A DNA stretch of 64,000 nucleotides. It comes from Saprospiraceae bacterium UBA7328 (GTDB lineage: Bacteria; Bacteroidota; Bacteroidia; Chitinophagales; Saprospiraceae). The position numbers were made by a program, and so were the translations under genes. Below the pieces are notes generated by a model. The model did not search any database. It was not told the origin of the DNA and saw only the letters and a list, made by a program, of their open reading frames with translations. This document shows, one piece after another, positions 53,596 to 63,285 of the stretch; position 1 is the first letter of the stretch, and each line of letters begins with the position of its first letter. The stretch lies in assembly GCA_002471345.1 (NCBI GenBank), contig DKPS01000064.1, positions 1,137 through 65,136 on the forward strand, in the 5' to 3' direction.

Positions 53596-53603
53596 TAACT
53601 TTG
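53596..53603 (+). promoter_or_regulatory. Possible -7 promoter element of the TamB-like gene
   Basis: TAACTTTG matches TAnnTTTG exactly and would give a leader of about 35 nt before the ATG at 53644. A weak TTAAA lies at the -33 region in place of TTTG. Confidence 0.4.
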
Positions 53604-53643
53604 GGTACTATTTAGTTGTTTATATATCCAATCATAGTTTCTG

Positions 53644-56600
53644 ATGTTGAAAAGATTTAAAATAGGGGCATTGGCGGTAATTATCGCTTTTCTTTTGCTT
53701 GCTGTTTTAATTCTCAAAAGTCATATTTTCCAATCTTTTATTATCAATAGATTTATTTCGCCCATTGAAAAAAAGTCTAATGTCGGAATTGAATTTGAAA
53801 AGTCTGGATTTGACATAGTTGACGGGTTCTTTCTTGAAAATCTTGAAATTTTTGATAATACAGGTAGTGCGCTCCTGAAATTAGAGTCATTTAAAATAAG
53901 TCCGAGATCTACTTTGCTTTCTTTGGTGAAAAATGATTTTGGCTTTAACAGTATTCAGCTTAATGGGGCCACTGTATATATTAATAGAAAAGAAGATGAT
54001 CCGTTGTCCAATTGGGGTTCCTTTGTAACCTCATTTCAAGGAGATACTTCTAAGACTGCATCTAAACCAATAGACTTCTCCATAAAAGAGGTGGAATTTG
54101 AAGATTTAAAACTATATATAGATGATCAACATAATAAACTTCAAGGTGAAATAGAATTAGAAAGATTTGAGTTGAGTGCCAATCTAATTGACCTAAATGA
54201 ATTGGAAATTGATTTAAATAACGTTCTTCTTGTGAAGCCAAGGATTGATCTTGTCTCTTGCCTAATTATGTCGGAAAGTGAGAAAGAAGAAGAAAAAGAG
54301 GATGAGAAAAATGTCAATATCACTAGCCCTTCTTTTCTCATTAAAAACTTGAATCTATTAGGTGCATCTGTTTCATACACCTCCCTAAATGATATTTTAG
54401 ATGATGTTTTTTTTAAAATAGACAATGGAGACTTAGTTGTAGACGATATTCGATTTGAAGGAATTGATAATTTTAGTTTGAGACCACGAGATATCAGTTT
54501 TAAGTACAATAAATCCTTCTCATTAGATTATTTTTCTACCGAGACCATATCTTCAATTGAGGGAGATCTAAAAGTAGAAGACCTTATAATTAGATCGAAC
54601 CTTGGACTGATGAAGGCCTCTGGTGTTGTAACCAATGAAGAAGGATCGTTGACAGGTAGATTGGAGGATTTAACTCTCGATGTTGATATAAATAACTCCT
54701 TTATTGATTTTCATCAACTTGGCTCTGTTCTACCTGGTTTATCTAATCAAAAATGGTATGATAAATCTGATATTGGAAAGATATTTATAAATGGCCATTT
54801 GTCAGGTAGCCTTGATGATCTGAGTCTACTAGAATCACAAATTGTTATCCCTAAATTAGTAACGTATGCAGGAGATATAGATATATCCAATTTTGAAAAT
54901 CCTGAATCTGCTCTAATTAATATAACAATGGATCAATCTAAGATTCATTTGGATAAAATAAATAAGAGAATTCCAAATATCAAGATTCCAGATGAAGTCC
55001 AGAGATTAGGTGAGGTAAACATTACCGGCCAATTTGATGGGTTCAAGGATAATTTTGTAGCTGAGGCAATTTTGAAAAGTGAACTAGGAGAACTTGTATT
55101 TGATCTCAATTTTGATATTTCTGAGGATAACCAATATAGTGGATTGTTAGACCTTAACTCGTTTGACCTTGGAGTACTTTTGAATGCAAAGGATGTGGGG
55201 AAAATTAGTTTGTCTGCGGATATCACTGAAGGTAGAGGATTAGAATTGGAAAATATAGAGGCAACATTTTCAGCTGATATTGACACTTTTCAGTTCAAAG
55301 GTTATACTTACACCAATGCAATTTTCAATGGACAAATGTCTAATAAATCTGTAGATGGGGCCTTCAAAGTTCATGATGGGACTATTGACTTTGATTTTGA
55401 TGGAAGACTTGACTTCTCTACTGACATCCCTAATGCTAAATTTAAAATTGATATAAACCATATTGATCTTTGTCAAGCTAACCTTACCAATTTTCCATGT
55501 GAAGTTTCTTTGAATGCTTCAATAGATATGTATGGAAAGGAATTAAATGATATCCAAGGAACTGCAATTCTGGACTCTATTTTTATGAAGAAGGATGAAG
55601 AAGAGCTCTATTTGGACTACTTGAATATTTCCTCAACCTCAGTAGATCAGGGAATGCTGTTAGACGTTGCCTCAGATGAGTTAGATGCAAAAATAAGAGG
55701 CAAGTTTGATATAAGAACCATGCACAAAGTGCTATTGAGTCTATTGGTCTCAGACTATCCTGATATTGCAGAAAGACTTAACGTGAGTTCTCCTTCTGGG
55801 CTGAACGGTGATGAAGAGTTTGATTTTGCTATTGATGTTAAAGACATGAATAAAGTTTTGGATTTTGTCAATTCAAAACAATTGTTAGAGATAGATGGAG
55901 AGTTGCGAGGAAGATGGAGTGCTGATAAAGGACTTACCTCCAATTCTTATAATTTGAGAAATATTGGATTGAATGGCTTGAAACTATCTAATGTCCTTTT
56001 CAACTTGGACTCTAAAGAGGGAGATGGATCATTCTCCTTATATATTGATGAACTTTTACAAGGCAATAGAATAATAGATGGGTTTGAAATTACATCTACG
56101 ATAAAAGAGAGTGAAATATTTTTTCAAGTTAAAAACCACGATGGCCAAAATGATAAAATCGATATTTCTGGAAGTGGAAATCCATGGGGCAATGGATTTA
56201 GATTTGTTTTTGATCACAACTTGCTAAGAATAGATTCTGTTGATTGGATTTTAGACGAGTCCGCTCAGATAGGTTATAGAGATAAGGAGGTGAGTATTGA
56301 TAATTTCGTGCTTCAAGGCGATAACCGCACATTGATATTGGACGATATTATGGGCAAGGGAATTTCTTTGTTGATGAAAGGATTTGAGCTTTCATTAATC
56401 AATCCTATTGTGGACTATGATAAAATGTATTTTGACGGGACTACTTATATAGATATAAAAGCTGAGAACCTTTTTGGCGAAAGAGAGGTGTCAGTGGATA
56501 TTAGTGTTCCTGATTTTACGATTAACAATGATTCGTATGGTTCCATTGATATTCATGCTACTGAAGGGACAAATGATATGATAGACTTATCTGTAAGGAT

Positions 56601-58401
56601 AGAAAAGGATACTCAATCACTTGATGTTTTGGCTTATTACGATCTTAAAGAAAGTTTGCTGAATGCGGATATAAGCATTTTAGACTACCCAATGTCCATA
56701 TTTGAATTTATTATTGATGACGGTATTTCAGGCACTATTGGGACCACCGATGTTAATGCTAGAATTTATGGTCCAATTTCGGATCTCAAATTACAAGGTC
56801 AAGGAGTAATTAAGAATGGGGGCACAAGAATTGACTATATCGGCGAGTTTTATAAAATGGAAGACCAGGTTATTAAAATTGATGAGAAAAGAGTAGATTT
56901 AACTGGAGTGGAACTGGAGGACCACCAGGGAAACACAGCTGTGATAACTGGAGGTCTAAATCATAATTTTCTGGCAGATTTCACAGCAGATCTAAGTATA
57001 TATTCTCCAAAATTTATTGGTCTAAATACTACAAAAGAAGATAATGAAACCTATTATGGTGTTGGGTTAGGTGATATTGGAGTGTCATTTTTTGGGCCTT
57101 TTGATGAAATTGATATAAAGGTAGATGCTACCACCGGAGGAGGTTCTTTACTCAATATCCCTTTAGAGAGCAGCGAATTTTTATTGGATAAGGGGTTTGT
57201 CAATTTCGATTATAAGTCTGACAGAGATACTTCTTCCAGATCAAATGATCCATTTGAGGCTATTAGACTTTCAGGTGCAGATTTTGAGATGAATCTTTCA
57301 TTCACGCCTGAGGCAGATGTACGAGTGATATTTGATCAGAGTGTCGATGAGGTATTAGCTGCTAAGGGAAGTGGAGACTTAAGAGTAACAGTAAAAAGAG
57401 ATGGAACTTTTGAAGTTTTCGGAAATTATTTGGTAGAATCTGGAGATTATCTCTATTCAGCCTATGGGATCACAGCCAAAAGGTTTCTTCTGAGACGAGG
57501 AGGCGTGGTAAGGTGGACGGGTGACCCTTACAATGCTATTCTAGATGTTGAGGCAGATTACACAGGTATGAGAGCGCCATTGGATATCTTCTTGTCAGAA
57601 TTTATTGTTTCTGCTTCAGAATCGGTGAAGAATGAAGCTAAAAGTAGAACTGATGTTGCCTTGCAATTGGATTTAGGAGGCACCTTATTTCAACCCGATG
57701 TCAATTTTGATATTTCATTTCCTAATGTAACTGGAGAACTCAAAACCTATACTGATAATAAAATGAGATCTCTTCGTACGACAGAGAATGGGATCAACAA
57801 CCAAGTATTCGGATTGATGTTTTTTAATAATTTTCTTCCAAGTAATAATCCATTGGCTAATATCTCTGGGAGTACTCTAGGGCAAACGGGAAACAATACT
57901 ATTACAGAATTCTTTAGTAGTCAATTGTCTGTATTGGTGTCAGATGCTCTATCCGATCTGATTAAGGATGGTACTTTTATAAATGATATCGATTTTGATA
58001 TAGCATTATCACAGAATACTTCATTCCTAGAAGGCCAGGGAGACGGATTGATTGGAGGTTTTGTTGATTTTGTGCCGGATCAAGTAGGTGTAAATGTGCG
58101 TCCATCCTTTAAAAATGACAATTGGGCGCTCAATGTAGGGACTAATTATGTGAGAGCATCTGAGGCTAATAATGTAAATTATCTTACAGGAGATTTTGCT
58201 CTGGATTGGTTTATTACATCTGATAAAAAATTGAAACTTCGTTTCTATGGAGATTTTGATTATGACGAAGCATTTGCAAGCAGAAAGCAGCGATATGGTT
58301 TTGGTATCAACTACAGAAGAGAATTCGGTAAAATGTCAGATCTAAGTGAAACTTTGAAAAAAATAGCTGAAGATATAAGAGATCAATCAGGAGATAAATA
58401 G
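53644..58401 (+). CDS. TamB / AsmA-like translocation and assembly protein
   Basis: This 1585-residue protein has an N-terminal transmembrane anchor (about 8-28) and a very long periplasmic part made of repeating beta strands, as in the TamB and AsmA-like bridge proteins that link inner and outer membranes and carry lipids. The C-terminal region (about 1230-1580) matches the TamB/DUF490 domain: GSGDLRVTVKRDGTFEVFGNY, YSAYGITAKRFLLRRGGVVRWTGDPYNA, ISFPNVTG and LSVLVSDALSDLIK. Internal segments repeat a -D-(L/I)-(D/N)- rhythm. A long gene of this type normally stands alone, as here. Confidence 0.92.
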   Translation: MLKRFKIGALAVIIAFLLLAVLILKSHIFQSFIINRFISPIEKKSNVGIEFEKSGFDIVDGFFLENLEIFDNTGSALLKLESFKISPRSTLLSLVKNDFGFNSIQLNGATVYINRKEDDPLSNWGSFVTSFQGDTSKTASKPIDFSIKEVEFEDLKLYIDDQHNKLQGEIELERFELSANLIDLNELEIDLNNVLLVKPRIDLVSCLIMSESEKEEEKEDEKNVNITSPSFLIKNLNLLGASVSYTSLNDILDDVFFKIDNGDLVVDDIRFEGIDNFSLRPRDISFKYNKSFSLDYFSTETISSIEGDLKVEDLIIRSNLGLMKASGVVTNEEGSLTGRLEDLTLDVDINNSFIDFHQLGSVLPGLSNQKWYDKSDIGKIFINGHLSGSLDDLSLLESQIVIPKLVTYAGDIDISNFENPESALINITMDQSKIHLDKINKRIPNIKIPDEVQRLGEVNITGQFDGFKDNFVAEAILKSELGELVFDLNFDISEDNQYSGLLDLNSFDLGVLLNAKDVGKISLSADITEGRGLELENIEATFSADIDTFQFKGYTYTNAIFNGQMSNKSVDGAFKVHDGTIDFDFDGRLDFSTDIPNAKFKIDINHIDLCQANLTNFPCEVSLNASIDMYGKELNDIQGTAILDSIFMKKDEEELYLDYLNISSTSVDQGMLLDVASDELDAKIRGKFDIRTMHKVLLSLLVSDYPDIAERLNVSSPSGLNGDEEFDFAIDVKDMNKVLDFVNSKQLLEIDGELRGRWSADKGLTSNSYNLRNIGLNGLKLSNVLFNLDSKEGDGSFSLYIDELLQGNRIIDGFEITSTIKESEIFFQVKNHDGQNDKIDISGSGNPWGNGFRFVFDHNLLRIDSVDWILDESAQIGYRDKEVSIDNFVLQGDNRTLILDDIMGKGISLLMKGFELSLINPIVDYDKMYFDGTTYIDIKAENLFGEREVSVDISVPDFTINNDSYGSIDIHATEGTNDMIDLSVRIEKDTQSLDVLAYYDLKESLLNADISILDYPMSIFEFIIDDGISGTIGTTDVNARIYGPISDLKLQGQGVIKNGGTRIDYIGEFYKMEDQVIKIDEKRVDLTGVELEDHQGNTAVITGGLNHNFLADFTADLSIYSPKFIGLNTTKEDNETYYGVGLGDIGVSFFGPFDEIDIKVDATTGGGSLLNIPLESSEFLLDKGFVNFDYKSDRDTSSRSNDPFEAIRLSGADFEMNLSFTPEADVRVIFDQSVDEVLAAKGSGDLRVTVKRDGTFEVFGNYLVESGDYLYSAYGITAKRFLLRRGGVVRWTGDPYNAILDVEADYTGMRAPLDIFLSEFIVSASESVKNEAKSRTDVALQLDLGGTLFQPDVNFDISFPNVTGELKTYTDNKMRSLRTTENGINNQVFGLMFFNNFLPSNNPLANISGSTLGQTGNNTITEFFSSQLSVLVSDALSDLIKDGTFINDIDFDIALSQNTSFLEGQGDGLIGGFVDFVPDQVGVNVRPSFKNDNWALNVGTNYVRASEANNVNYLTGDFALDWFITSDKKLKLRFYGDFDYDEAFASRKQRYGFGINYRREFGKMSDLSETLKKIAEDIRDQSGDK

Positions 58402-58410
58402 AATTTTTCT

Positions 58411-59502
58411 CTACAATAAATCCTCCAATTTGATGCTATTATTTAGCATTAAGAAATCAACTAATACTAATGCTGCCATGGCTTCTACTATAGGTACAGC
58501 TCTTGGTACTACACAAGGATCATGTCTACCCTTACCAGTTATAGTAACTTTCTCTCCCCCTTCATTTATGCTTTCTTGATCCCTCATAATAGTTGCAACT
58601 GGTTTAAAAGCTACGTTAAAGTAAATTGGCATCCCATTGGAGATTCCTCCTTGAATGCCTCCAGAAAAGTTGGTTCCTGTAGATATATCATCTCCTTTTT
58701 TCTCGAATACATCATTATGCTCAGAACCAGTCATCTTGATACTATCAAATCCAGAACCATATTCAAATCCTTTCACTGCATTTATTCCCATCATTGCTGA
58801 TCCCATTATTGCATGTAGTTTGTTAAATACAGGTTCTCCTAAACCAACAGGTACATTTTCAATCACACAGGATATTTTACCGCCGATTGTATTTCCTTCT
58901 TTTTTGATCTTTTTGATTAGGTTAGTCATTTGTACAGCGATATGACTATCTGGGCACCGTACATCGTTAGTTTCTGTAAGAGACAAATCTACCTCATCAT
59001 ATCTTTTGGTGAGTTCGATAGTCCCTACTTGAGATACATACGCGTTGATGGAAATTCCCACCTCAGAAAGAATTTGTTTGGCAATGGCACCAGAAGCTAC
59101 TCTTGCTACAGTTTCTCTTGCTGACGACCTACCTCCACCTCTATAGTCTCGATTTCCATATTTTTTTTCATAAGTATAATCTGCATGAGACGGTCTCCAC
59201 AAATCTTTGATATGAGAATAGTCTTTTGATTTTTGATTGGTATTCCAAACCACAATACATAGTGGTGTGCCCGTGGTTACACCATTCATAATTCCAGATA
59301 ATATTTCAAATTCATCGGGCTCTTTTCGCTGAGTAACGATAGAAGATTGACCCGGTTTTCGTCTATTGAGATCTTTTTGAATATGATCTGAATCTATTTT
59401 AAGGCCAGCAGGGCATCCATCAATTATTGCTCCTATTGCTCGACCATGAGATTCGCCAAAAGTCGTAATCTTAAAAAGGTTTCCAAAACTATTACCCGCC
59501 AT
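58411..59502 (-). CDS. aroC: Chorismate synthase
   Basis: AroC makes chorismate from EPSP with reduced FMN. The 363-residue protein has [18 protein letters not shown] at 6-23, [17 protein letters not shown], the region [23 protein letters not shown] and the C-terminal [16 protein letters not shown] and [18 protein letters not shown]. Length and motifs match the family exactly. Its stop is 9 nt from the TamB-like gene's stop. Confidence 0.97.
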   Translation of the reverse strand: MAGNSFGNLFKITTFGESHGRAIGAIIDGCPAGLKIDSDHIQKDLNRRKPGQSSIVTQRKEPDEFEILSGIMNGVTTGTPLCIVVWNTNQKSKDYSHIKDLWRPSHADYTYEKKYGNRDYRGGGRSSARETVARVASGAIAKQILSEVGISINAYVSQVGTIELTKRYDEVDLSLTETNDVRCPDSHIAVQMTNLIKKIKKEGNTIGGKISCVIENVPVGLGEPVFNKLHAIMGSAMMGINAVKGFEYGSGFDSIKMTGSEHNDVFEKKGDDISTGTNFSGGIQGGISNGMPIYFNVAFKPVATIMRDQESINEGGEKVTITGKGRHDPCVVPRAVPIVEAMAALVLVDFLMLNNSIKLEDLL

Positions 59503-59568
59503 ATTCGTTCATTTTTTCTGATAGAAGGCAATATTACATAAAGCCTTTTAATTTTACAGTCATAGATC

Positions 59569-61947
59569 ATGAGAACAGTAAGTAAGGAAGTATTAAGGCA
59601 GTTGGAATATTATGATATTATTGAATTGGCTTCAAAGTCTATAAAAGGACCTGAAGGACGTTCATTTTTCAAAAATATTTCTTTCAACATCTCTATAGAT
59701 GAATTAAATAGAGAATTAGATAGAGTAGGTGAAGTCAAAGAGATTTTGCAAAACCCTAGCCCTATATCAATCAACGAGTATGAAAATATAGAGCATGATC
59801 TTTTTTTATTAAGGAAAGAGAATTATGCATTAGATTCTGCGGCAGTTTTAAGAATTAATGGCATTCTTAAAAATTATCAATCTATTGAAATATTTTTTCA
59901 AGGAAAAAAGAGAAAGGACTTTAATGTCCTCTTTGAATATTTCAATTATGAAGATTTCTATTCATCACTAATTCAATCTATTGGAAAAATATTTGATGAG
60001 CAAGGGGACCTTAAAAAAGATGCTTCACCTGAATTAGCTAGAATATTTCGGATCATTTCTTCAAAGGAAAAAGAAATAGACAAAGTTTTTGATAGAATTC
60101 TTTCCGATTATAAATCCAAAGGACTTTTATCGGATAATTCAGAATCTGTGAAATCTGGAAGAAGAGTTTTAGCATTACCGTCTGAAAATAAAAGAGTCGT
60201 TAAAGGAATCATTCACGATGAGTCATCTTCAGGAAAAACAGTATTTATTGAGCCCTCAGGTGTTATTTTGGTGAACAATGAGCTCATAGAATTAGAAAAT
60301 GAAAAGCGAAAAGAAGTTTTTAGAATACTCAAAGAACTTAGTTCTAATCTGAGATTATATGTTGATGATATAGCGCAGTTATATAAACTTGTTGGATATT
60401 TTGATTACATCTCTTGCAAAGCCAAATTGGCGATTACTATAGGAGCTGGCAAACCTGAACTATCGAACAAGACTTGTTTAAACCTTAAAAATGCAGTGCA
60501 TCCACTATTAAAATTTAAAGAGACTGAATCCAAAGGGTTCAAAGTTGTCCCATTTGACATTAATTTAAAAAAGCAAAATAGGATACTCTTGATTAGTGGG
60601 CCTAATGCTGGAGGGAAGACTGTTACTCTTAAGGCCATTGGGCTAATTCATTTAATGATCTATTCAGGATTTTTGGTTCCAATATCTGAAGAATCTGTCA
60701 TAGGCGATTTTGATTCCATATTCACGAATATCGGGGACCTCCAAGATCTAGATGAAGGGCTTAGTACTTACAGTTCGCATTTAGAGAGCATGAATAGTAT
60801 TGTCAATAATGTGAGTGAAAAAAGTTTAATTCTCATTGACGAATTTGGTAGCGGAACTGATCCTAAAGTAGGGGGGGCAATTGCAGAAAGTATATTGAGA
60901 AGATTTAATTACCTAAAGGCCTATGGAATCATTACGACTCATTATTCTGCTTTAAAAGTTTTCGCCTACAAAGAAAAAGGAATTATTAATGGAGCGATGC
61001 ACTTCGATGAGAAAGAACTAAAACCTACCTACAAACTTCATGTTGGGGCTCCAGGAAGTAGTTATGCATTTGAAGTGGCGCATAAAATAGGACTGCATCC
61101 AGCATTAATTAAATATGCACGCAGAAAAGTGGGTAAAAAAGAGAATGCAATAGAGAAACTCTTAGTCTCTTTGCAAGTGGAAAAAGCAGAATATGATGAA
61201 ATGCTACTCAAAGTTTATGATGAAAAGCATAGACTAGATCAGCTGATAAAATCATATGAGCATATGAATAAAGAATTGGTCGTAAAAAGAAAAAAGCATA
61301 AAATTCGAATAAGAGAAGAAAAAATCGCAAATATAGAAACAGATAGAATGAAGTTAGATGAGGTAATAAGAGAATTATCTCAAGAGAAAAAGTTAGAAGA
61401 AGCTAAAAAGGTAAGAGAACAACTACAGCATAAGAGAAAAAAAGAAGTTTCAGATGTCAATAACCTTAAAAAAGATATAGTAGAACGGACTGCAGATGAT
61501 TATGTCTTTAAAATTGGTGATCATGTGTCATTTGTAGATGGAGAAGCTACTGGGACAATACAAAGTATATCCAAGAAAAACGCAGAAATCCTTAGTGGGA
61601 ATATGCTTATAAAAGTTGGCTTATCTTCTCTTAGGCCAATTAAGGAACAGATCGAAATTAATGGATCTAGAAAGATTAATATAGTTACTTCAAATAATCA
61701 TCAAGTATATAGCTCAAAATTGGACATAAGAGGATACAAATATGAGGATGCATCAAAAAGTATCGAGGAATTTTTAGATAGCGCACTTCTGAATAATTCT
61801 AATCTTTTAGAAGTTGTGCATGGAAAGGGTAGTGGAGTGTTAAGAAAACTACTTCTTCAAAAATTAAAAGAGTACAAAGATGTAAGCAAAGTGTGGCATC
61901 CTGAAGAAGAAGCTGGAGGGCAAGGTATTACTATGATTAAATTTTAA
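59569..61947 (+). CDS. mutS2: Endonuclease MutS2
   Basis: This 792-residue protein belongs to the MutS2 family. The ATPase has Walker A GPNAGGKT (344-351), Walker B LILIDEFGSGTDPK and the STYSSHLESM region. A long charged coiled coil fills about 510-640, and the C-terminus (about 718-792) is an Smr domain with LDIRGYKYEDA and VVHGKGSGVLR, which cuts DNA or RNA. MutS2 in bacteria inhibits recombination or rescues collided ribosomes. Its stop codon overlaps that of the convergent tyrS by 4 bp. Confidence 0.95.
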   Translation: MRTVSKEVLRQLEYYDIIELASKSIKGPEGRSFFKNISFNISIDELNRELDRVGEVKEILQNPSPISINEYENIEHDLFLLRKENYALDSAAVLRINGILKNYQSIEIFFQGKKRKDFNVLFEYFNYEDFYSSLIQSIGKIFDEQGDLKKDASPELARIFRIISSKEKEIDKVFDRILSDYKSKGLLSDNSESVKSGRRVLALPSENKRVVKGIIHDESSSGKTVFIEPSGVILVNNELIELENEKRKEVFRILKELSSNLRLYVDDIAQLYKLVGYFDYISCKAKLAITIGAGKPELSNKTCLNLKNAVHPLLKFKETESKGFKVVPFDINLKKQNRILLISGPNAGGKTVTLKAIGLIHLMIYSGFLVPISEESVIGDFDSIFTNIGDLQDLDEGLSTYSSHLESMNSIVNNVSEKSLILIDEFGSGTDPKVGGAIAESILRRFNYLKAYGIITTHYSALKVFAYKEKGIINGAMHFDEKELKPTYKLHVGAPGSSYAFEVAHKIGLHPALIKYARRKVGKKENAIEKLLVSLQVEKAEYDEMLLKVYDEKHRLDQLIKSYEHMNKELVVKRKKHKIRIREEKIANIETDRMKLDEVIRELSQEKKLEEAKKVREQLQHKRKKEVSDVNNLKKDIVERTADDYVFKIGDHVSFVDGEATGTIQSISKKNAEILSGNMLIKVGLSSLRPIKEQIEINGSRKINIVTSNNHQVYSSKLDIRGYKYEDASKSIEEFLDSALLNNSNLLEVVHGKGSGVLRKLLLQKLKEYKDVSKVWHPEEEAGGQGITMIKF

Positions 61948-63221
61948 TTAACCTTAAGAAGAATCTTATTTTTCTTTCCATTCTCTATCATGATATATTT
62001 CGCGTGAAGAAGGTCGTTTGATTGTATTATATGTTCATGATTATTGATTTTAACCTTATTGATTGCGATTGCGTTATTCTTGATCGCTCGACGTGCTTCT
62101 CCATTTGATGCCAGAATGGAAGTTTTTTCAGCTAACAAGTTTACTATATTAATTCCTGATGTAATTTCTGACTTGGAAATATTAAAGCATGGTATTTCAT
62201 TTCCTATCGTTTCTAATTCATTTTCCGTGAGACTTGCCAACATAGATTGGTCCGCTTTCTTATTAAAAAGAAGAGAGGATACATTTTGAACAGATTTATA
62301 TTCTTCTTTTGAATGGATCCTTACTGTGAGTTCTTCTGCTAAAGCTCGTTTTAATGTGTTAGGATCTTGGTTTGTAGAGGCAATTCTTTCCTCCATTTTA
62401 TTCCTTGGTTCAAGTGAGAAAAACTTGTAAAATTTCACAATGTCGTCATCAGCGCAATTAAGCCAAAATTGATAAAATTTATATGGAGAGGTTAAATTTG
62501 GATCTAACCAAATATTTCCTGTTTCTGATTTGCCAAATTTTTTGCCATCTGCTTTCGTAAGCAAGGGCGTTGTTATAGCAAAAGCTTTTCCACCTTTTAC
62601 GTTTCTCCGTATAAATTCAGTGCCTGATGTAATATTTCCCCATTGATCAGAGCCACCCATCTGAAACTTGCATCCTTGATTCTTATAGAGGTGTAAAAAA
62701 TCATTGGCTTGAAGTAATTGATATGAAAATTCTGTGAATGATAGTCCTGTGTCTAATCTATTCTTTACTGAATCTTTTGACATCATGTAGTTCACAGTCA
62801 AATTTTTTCCCACATCTCTGAGAAAATCTAATACATTCATTTCTTTATAGAAATCATAGTTGTTTACCATGATTGCTTTATTATCTCCTTCTGAGAAATT
62901 CAATAGTTTTTCTGCTTGAGACTGTTGAAAGCTTAGGTTTCTTTCTAGCTCATCTTCTGTTTTTAACACTCTTTCTTTGTCCTTTCCACTCGGGTCTCCA
63001 ATTCTTCCTGTTGCTCCTCCCATTAAGAATATCGGCTGATGTCCAGCTTTTTGAAACAAAGTAAGAATCATAATCTGCACATAATTACCTATGGTAAAAG
63101 AGGGCGCAGTGGGATCGAACCCTATGTACCCAGAAGACATATTATCACTCAACTCTTCTTCTGCTCCAGGGGTTATGTCATGAAGCATCCCTCTCCATTT
63201 CAACTCTTCGACAAAGTTCAT
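61944..63221 (-). CDS. tyrS: Tyrosyl-tRNA synthetase
   Basis: This 425-residue class I synthetase charges tRNA-Tyr. GYIGFDPTAPSFTIGNYVQI holds the HIGH motif, which here reads TIGN: the first His, which stabilises the transition state in other TyrRS, is replaced by Thr43. Other parts are normal: GGATGRIGDPSGKD, QLLQANDFLHLYKNQGCKFQMGGSDQWGNI and the KMSKS-like KADGKKFGKSETGN. The C-terminal S4-like domain has GEARRAIKNNAIAINKVKIN. The change may be typical of this lineage; I cannot check. Confidence 0.94.
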   Translation of the reverse strand: MNFVEELKWRGMLHDITPGAEEELSDNMSSGYIGFDPTAPSFTIGNYVQIMILTLFQKAGHQPIFLMGGATGRIGDPSGKDKERVLKTEDELERNLSFQQSQAEKLLNFSEGDNKAIMVNNYDFYKEMNVLDFLRDVGKNLTVNYMMSKDSVKNRLDTGLSFTEFSYQLLQANDFLHLYKNQGCKFQMGGSDQWGNITSGTEFIRRNVKGGKAFAITTPLLTKADGKKFGKSETGNIWLDPNLTSPYKFYQFWLNCADDDIVKFYKFFSLEPRNKMEERIASTNQDPNTLKRALAEELTVRIHSKEEYKSVQNVSSLLFNKKADQSMLASLTENELETIGNEIPCFNISKSEITSGINIVNLLAEKTSILASNGEARRAIKNNAIAINKVKINNHEHIIQSNDLLHAKYIMIENGKKNKILLKVN

Positions 63222-63222
63222 T

Positions 63223-63246
63223 ATTTACATTTTTGCAAATGTAAAT
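63223..63246. promoter_or_regulatory. Inverted repeat overlapping a -7-like element upstream of tyrS
   Basis: ATTTACATTT (63223-63232) and AAATGTAAAT (63237-63246) are perfect reverse complements around TTGC. On the minus strand TACATTTG (63243-63236) is an exact -7 element match. If used, the tyrS leader would be under 10 nt. The palindrome could be an operator for the divergent tyrS and permease genes. Confidence 0.45.
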
Positions 63247-63285
63247 CTTTCATTGATTAATGATATGTGAACGTATCTTTATTCC

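Noticed and set aside
54141..54509. 122-residue open frame antisense to the TamB-like gene
   Set aside because: Ser/Arg/Leu-rich composition reflects the complement of Asp/Glu/Lys codons on the other strand; no motif.
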